From Psilocybe azurescens (taxonomy: Eukaryota > Basidiomycota > Agaricomycetes > Agaricales > Agrocybaceae), in NCBI GenBank assembly GCA_023853785.1, contig JAJIRX010000569.1, positions 62,001-126,000 on the forward strand: 64,000 bases of DNA, given 5' to 3'. Shown one piece after another: positions 58,168 through 64,000 of the stretch. The notes beneath the pieces are model-generated. The model was not told the DNA's origin. It worked only from the letters and a program-made list of their open reading frames with translations, and did no database searches. The position numbers were made by a program, and so were the translations under genes. Numbering within the stretch: position 1 is the stretch's first letter; each line of letters opens with the position of its first letter.

Positions 58168-61100
58168 TCAAAATACTGGCAGTGAAGCAGAGGGCGGGGA
58201 TATTGTGGGAGTTTTGACGGACTGCGCTCTAGGATCCAAGACCGATGCCGAACTGGAAGCTCGTGATACGTTCAGAGGCATCTGGTTTCCTAAATGTGGT
58301 TCTGATTTCACAAAGGGCCGTGTGACCACACTAAAAAGGATGAAGATTAGTGAACGCATTCACGATAATATAGAGATGTTGGAAAAAGGAAAGCATAACG
58401 GAGAAATAGGATGATTTCTACTCTGGACTTCGTCCCGCAGCGGGCCGCGCGTGCGAGCAGAGAATACAATGATCTCTCGCAGTCTCTCGCGTAGATTGCA
58501 ATCATCCAACTGCAATACAGTGCGTCAAGCCACAAATGACGGAATACGACCATGGGGTGCGCCTCGTATAGATGCCGAAATGAAATAAAAGCAAGATCTA
58601 ATTGAGAAACGACTCACTTGACTTTCTTTTCGATAACCATCGAAGGGTCGATAGAGAAGTCCAGGTCCTTGACGAGCACATAGAGAAAGATTTTTATCCT
58701 AGAGCCTCGGAATTAGCAAGGAATGTCCAAGGCGGTCTTTCTCACAACTACAATACAGTGGCAATGAGGCACCAAACCAACCGCAGGTAACGCGCCCAGT
58801 AATTGTGCAATCAGGGTGGCACTGGCATCAGGGAGGTTTGGATGGAAAACATCAAGAACGAAAAAAGAAAAATATGAAGAAGTCAATAGACTCCGAAGAT
58901 CATATTGAAATATCGGAGATGAGATAACGAGATGGGAAAGCGATCCAAGGCCTCGATCCCAACTCCGCGAGCCTTCATCGTGCAAGCCGTCCAAACCTAA
59001 ATTGGGATGCGCCTCACAAATATTTGGAGCTCTAGCCAGAGCACATATACCTGCTTATTATTCCAGCTTGAAAGATCCCAGCAAGTTGCGTGGACCGCAT
59101 AGCCATACATACGGGTCTTCGCCCTGTGCTTAATCCACACATGCATATCTCCTGGAATCACAGAGGAGTACGATGTGCATCTGAAATTTTCAGAGGCTCC
59201 AGACCGACGGCATGTATGCTGAGCGTCACGCGCGCCTACATAGCTTGCATGCGCGTTGGACGACGGGATTCCCTAATCGGGATAAAACGGCGCGCTGTGG
59301 CAAGCAAGCACATACAGCTGATCGATGCACTCGATCGGTTTTGTCGAACTGAACTGGGGCGGAATACTATAGACCCCGCCAAGCAGTCATCCAAGCCGGC
59401 CACGCGCCATGGCAAAAGACGGAAGCAAATTGTTCCCCAAGTTGGGGAAGGTCTGCCGTATTGGGCATATTTCATCTGTGCATTGCAATTATGGGCAATG
59501 TATAATATGACTGCAATGTGCATGGGCGTTTTGTGTCTTCTCGCGAAGCAAAGACAAATATAAGTCCCAAAATAAACATAAGCTGATGGAAGATTGGAGA
59601 ACAAAGGCAGATAACAAGGATCCTAGGAACTTGGAGGGAAGATCCAAACACTTCATGAAGACATGATATGTTGATGCGGAGCATGTAGATATGCACAGCA
59701 CACTCTTCTCATCAGGGCGAGAGAGACAAGGAAAAGGGTACAGGGAGCACAGAACATTGAAAACTCTAACTCCGCGATTTTTCCCCACATATCCCAAAAA
59801 GTGCGTAATGAAAGCAAAGTCTGCAGAGAAAAATCCCATGCGCACAATGGCTCGTATTCGCAATCGCCATTCTTCCCATTCGTAGTCCCATTGAAAGTGA
59901 GAATGCGAAATGCAAAACCAGGCGAAATGAAAGCGAAATTAAAATGAAAGATTAAGGCAAAAAAACATATCACGTCATGAAGCCAAATAAAATCAATGAA
60001 AAAGAGCATAGCAAGAGTAAAATAGCAAAAAGAAACACAGAGAGAAACCGAAAGCGAAGAAGTGACTCACTCAATTAGAGCAAATTTGTATCCAATGCAG
60101 GCCCTATTCCCGCCGAGTGGATTGCCATTCAGGAACGTCAACGTGTTGGAGTAGAGTCCCGGAATCGCACGTGCGTCTTGGGGAGGTGTAGCCCAGCGTT
60201 CTGGTCTGTGGTGCAAAGAACGGGAAAAAGAGGTAAGTTATTCAGTTCATCAGATGATGCAGTGATACGAAATCAGAAATACGATGACGGCAGAAAAAGA
60301 AAACACAGCAGAGAAAGTGAAGCGAGGTGCAAAAATGAATAGCCTAGGATGAGATCTGAACAAAATAATACAAATGACCGAAGTCCGAAAGAAGAAGGTA
60401 TACGAGAAGGTTTAATGAACGGGTAATGTGGTGGGGGTGAGAGATGCTGATAAGACGCCTTTGCCCAGTTTTGGCTGCTCCAGACTGACTAGCCGCACAC
60501 CCTCGTCGTTAGGTGATAATAGTACTATACAGATAGCCAGGTGCACAGCAATGTGTTACCACATGATGATGCTAGTTCGTACTCGGAATAGAGTACCGCG
60601 GTGAATCGAGGTGACACAATCACTATTCCTATCACTCCGCCAACAATAAGAGGGAAGCAGAAAAGGGAAATTTCTCCCTTAAACTTGCTTCCGTTTCACC
60701 TCAGTCGGAGAAAGCAACGGAATCGACTCCGGAATGAAATGGTAAATGAAGGACTAGGAAACCCTCCCTACCAAAGGTAGCTAGGAGGAATATGGAGAAA
60801 TTGAGGCAAAGTGCCAAGTGACGAATTTGGCCTCAATTCATTTCAGAATTCACATTCCGTTCGCTTTTCTCCAGAAAACGAAACAACTCGTTCACGAACC
60901 GACCAATGTTCGGGTTCTATTGAGTCAATTCATTAAGCCGTGGCATGACAGAATCAAACCATCAGCCCAATGTAATTTGCAATGTCGCGATTGACGCGCA
61001 AATCATCTGACCCTCATTCTGCGCGCTGCACCGACACACGCCCAGTGGACCTCAGACTGACACATGAAGCAGGGCAGAAAAAATAAAACAAATGGAAGGA

Positions 61101-64000
61101 AAGAAGAAAACAAAAGAGAAGGGAAAAAAAGATAGAAATAAACTTCAACACTTACCTAAACAGCTTCGCATCTTCGCCCCAGAACGCCTCGCTCTTGTTG
61201 ATCGCCTGAATCGGCACACTGATGATGTCCCACTTGCGCACGGGAATGCTCGACCGTCTATTTCCATGGACATCCACAAATGTGCTTTTGCTCTTGCAAC
61301 CGGTGACACCTTCTTTATCATAGCCAGCACCGCTCCCACTCTGCATCCCTGACTGCACGGGGATCTCATCCTCATCGCGCATGCACACTCGCATTGTATT
61401 CGTCACGGGCGCATGCACTCTCAACGACTCGCGAACGACCCAGTCCAAATACGCGCACCGCGCAATCCGCTCTGTAAGATCCCCGCCATTATTGGCATCA
61501 CCCTCCGACGACGGCGACGATTGGCGCTCGTCATCTGCGACTTCGGCTCTTCTTAACGCCTCCCGGAGCTTCTCTTGCACTGGCCGATTATTGGCGAGTG
61601 CGTAAAGACACCAGGTCATTGCAGATGACGTTGTCTCGTGACCTGCAGCGAGAAATGTTGCAATTTGGCCTAACACCTCCTCTTCCGACATCCGCTGTGA
61701 GGCGTCTGATGATAAATTTGAGTGGACTACAAGCGCATTACATATTTTGATTAGATCGAAACGAACGATTTAAATAGATTGGATGAACATACTGAGGACA
61801 CTCAGCAAATCTCTCCCGTGCAGCTCCTTCACGCCCTGTGACCGCGAATTTGTATGATCCTGCAAAGCACCGACCATTTTCGTTGACTCATGCAAATAGG
61901 AGTCTCGTTCCAGCATAATCGTTTGCCGTTTTTCGTCTATGAGTTCCAAACCAATTCGGCGCATTGTTTGCTGAGCTTGCGCCATTGCAGCATTGTTGCG
62001 TCTCTATCAAAAGAAGAAGAGAGACAAAGCGGTCAGCGCATGCCGTCATGACTTTGAATACAATGGAGGTGAACAGTTAATAAGAGTACGCCAGAAATTG
62101 ACTATGTTGCGGCACAATCACCAGAGTTGACAACTTGTCCGCCAGTGCAGATATCCACATATCAAAAAAGAAAAGAAAGTGCCTAATTGTAAGATTTGGA
62201 AGGAAAAGGGGAAAAGAACGCAATAGCAAATTCCGACAACTCTCCACTAACGCCGCGCAACCAAGAAAGCGGTCCCGTAATAAGCGTCGTGCTATTACGT
62301 GCCGTAGGCGGCGTGTGCCCATACAATTGATCTAAAGAAAGAAACCCCCGCAACAATCGCAAAAAAAAGTTGATGATCAAAGTTCATCGAACACACCCTT
62401 GCTATAACGGACCAATCACAAAAGAATGACGGCCATCCTCCAGTATTCAGTAAGCACAGAACAAGCGAAAGTATGAGCCAGAATCATATATGCACAATCA
62501 CTGATCCACGAGCAATCTAATCCAACCGATACCTTGCCCCGACAAACAGAGTATAATTCATCATGATCTTTTGATCCATCATCTTTCAGATTTCGGGTTC
62601 TCCAACAAAGCACGTGTAGCGAGGAAAACATGAAGCGGCAGTGAGAAGGGAGAGCAGGTAACTGGGGAAAATGAACGAGGCCCGGTTCGTTGAGAATCGG
62701 CTTCTTTCGATTTTTCGAAAGTTCGAAATTAGCTCAAAATATGAACTGTTTTTCCATCGATTGGAACAGAGCCCACATCGCAGCGCATAATTTCGGATCG
62801 AACGCGATGGGAGGTGATCCAACATATTTCCGGTGCCCTTGAATCCCGTGCCACGTCCAAGTTCGTCAGAATCAATCAAAAAGAAGACATACCAAACGCA
62901 AAACTCGAGAACCAAAAATAAACGAAGAGAAAGAAAACCATGGAAGTCGTACACGCACAGGTAGAAAAATGCTAGCCCGGATCCAGATCAAATCATTATA
63001 TGTAAGACGATTTGAAATGAAAGAATGAGCCAGCTTGCTTGCTACGGGCCCGCAAGCCAGTGTGTCCGCCATTTCGTCGTCACAGAAAAAGAAGATGGAT
63101 GGTGGAAAAGCAACGACAACAGTCGGGCCAGAGAAAATTCTGAGCAAAGCATAACAAAATCTCCGTCTTTACTTTCAAGCAAACGAGCAGGGGCAGCCTA
63201 AAATAACCCTAAACAGAAATGCCAAGAAAATGCGCAAGTGCAAAATGAACGGAAAAAAATGGAAATAAGAAGAAAAAAAACACAGAGAAATCAGAGCTGA
63301 AGGCACACCACGAAGAGTAGCAACGAAAGAAATCTAAAATGGAACTCGAGAAGCTCCATCCAAACCTCCCCGCTGAACAAGCACGTTGCAAAAAAGAGAA
63401 ACGCGACGCCGCGTGTCTAAAAATAGATCACGAGCACCCAAAATAAGTCGCAACGTAGGCAAAGTTGGATTTACTTGGCAAAGCAATTGGACCCAGGTTG
63501 GCCGATGAAGGCGATTGCGATTGGGTGTGATGCCAGCCTGATGTGGTGATGGTGAGCCCACACACCAGTGACGCACGAGCCAATGAACGACTCGGCGGCG
63601 AATACCAAAGTGCGGGTGGCATAAAAAAGCAAAACCACGAAGGCTCGGAATGAATGACGACCGATACTCGATCGATACACAGACGGAGAGAATAAAGGCC
63701 CACAAGTACTACTGCAGCGAGATTGTGGCGGTTGCGAGCGTCCAAAAGGAAGAGAAAAAGTGATTTGAAGGAACTTGAACTCACGAATCGCCTTAGGAAT
63801 GGGAACCAAGCTTGGAGGATTGTCATGACGCGAAACTTGCGGGCCGTGGAGAAGATGACGCTGAATGCGCGTGCGAGCTCATTAGAATCGTCTGTCAGCG
63901 CATTGAACGTGTAGCCAAAACCTAGTATATTTTGATTCGAGTTATAAAAAGATTAGGTTGAGAGCAAATAAAAAAAAAAAACGAAGGGAATGCGGACCTG
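58168..64000 (-). CDS. Cytochrome P450, 3' part, with very long introns (5' end beyond window)
   Basis: A membrane-bound fungal P450 monooxygenase; substrate unknown. Six exons are visible: 63785-63921 ([29 protein letters not shown]), 61793-62003 ([16 protein letters not shown]), 61156-61726 (oxygen-binding helix [13 protein letters not shown], ExxR in VVRESLRVH), 60071-60205 (PERWATPP; heme region [15 protein letters not shown]), 58618-58698 ([19 protein letters not shown]) and 58168-58330 ([19 protein letters not shown], stop TGA 58168-58170). Exon phases match at every junction and no frame break occurs. Introns are 1781, 66, 950, 1372 and 287 bases, against roughly 45-130 elsewhere. In the heme signature FxxGxRxCxG the usual Phe position holds Pro (the stretch is [15 protein letters not shown]), while Gly, Arg, Cys and Gly are kept. 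The upstream exon lies off the right edge. Confidence 0.9.
58699..60070 (-). other. P450 intron, 1372 bases
   Basis: This intron lies between the heme-region exon and the [10 protein letters not shown] exon. The donor GTGAGT (plus-strand 60065-60070) and acceptor CTAG (ending 58699) are good, and both exons are in matching phase. No nested gene is convincing. A plus-strand frame at 59090-59563 is open for 157 codons but shows no motif. Confidence 0.8.
60206..61155 (-). other. P450 intron, 950 bases
   Basis: This intron lies between the KLFR exon and the PERWATPP exon, with donor GTAAGTG and acceptor CACAG. It is pyrimidine-rich on the sense strand over much of its length. No open frame of note. 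Confidence 0.85.
62004..63784 (-). other. P450 intron, 1781 bases
   Basis: The flanking exons join as [15 protein letters not shown], contiguous in protein terms, so the whole 1781 bases are intron (or intron plus an insertion). The donor is GTGAGTTC and the acceptor TTGATAG. The sense strand is pyrimidine-rich, especially near 63,200-63,300. No transposon protein, terminal repeat or nested gene was recognised by eye. Confidence 0.85.

Noticed and set aside
59090..59563. 157-codon plus-strand open frame inside P450 intron 4
   Set aside because: No motif, no splice context, overlaps another open frame on the opposite strand, and the composition is not protein-like. Probably chance.
1..64000. 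CRISPR array, prokaryotic operon or phage-like system
   Set aside because: The window is intron-rich eukaryotic DNA, and no regularly spaced repeats were seen.
24974..64000. P450 reductase and P450 as a metabolic gene cluster
   Set aside because: They are about 31 kb apart, separated by housekeeping genes, and CPR is a general partner of all microsomal P450s.

Overview
The window is nuclear DNA of a filamentous fungus, most likely a mushroom-forming basidiomycete (Agaricomycete). Genes are cut into many short exons by introns of roughly 45-130 bases with GT...AG ends. The recognisable proteins are fungal (YPD1-type phosphotransfer protein, VNX1 exchanger, SHE9/MDM33, septation scaffold Cdc11/Nud1, a TALE homeodomain factor, a fungal-type P450). 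I did not identify the species.

Layout. 1-2.4 kb: no convincing gene. 2.4-12.4 kb (+): CoA transferase of the succinate:glutarate type, histidine phosphotransfer protein YPD1, Fe-S helicase CHL1, and an unknown conserved-looking protein. 12.5-16.2 kb (+): vacuolar cation/proton exchanger VNX1, converging on DDB1 (-, 16.5-21.0 kb). 21.2-29.7 kb (-): histone-fold protein (DPB3/CHRAC type), HIT hydrolase, SHE9, NADPH-cytochrome P450 reductase, SET-domain protein. 29.7-37 kb: gene-poor, with a DUF202 protein (-) and two tentative genes that meet tail to tail near 36.5 kb. 37.2-42.2 kb (-): YEA4/SLC35B4 nucleotide-sugar transporter, a SAM methyltransferase, RRM protein Vip1. 42.9-43.9 kb (+): an unknown disordered protein. 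43.9-47.1 kb: no gene resolved. 47.1-54.4 kb (+): Cdc11/Nud1 scaffold with leucine-rich repeats, then a TALE homeodomain factor. 54.4-58.2 kb: no gene resolved. 58.2-64 kb (-): a cytochrome P450 whose six visible exons carry 1.3 kb of coding sequence across 5.8 kb, with introns of 1781, 950, 1372 and 287 bases. It runs off the right edge.

Two signals stand out. First, the P450 intron architecture is unlike every other gene here. Second, at least twenty single-base indels interrupt conserved genes, many of them in short homopolymers and several in housekeeping genes (DDB1, CPR, VNX1, Cdc11). This looks more like base-calling or assembly error than gene decay, so several genes below are given as one span although the raw frame is broken. 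The genes are largely housekeeping and do not form a pathway cluster. CHL1, DDB1 and the DPB3-like gene all serve replication and repair, and the P450 reductase is the general electron donor for P450s such as the one at the right edge. I read both as coincidental neighbours.
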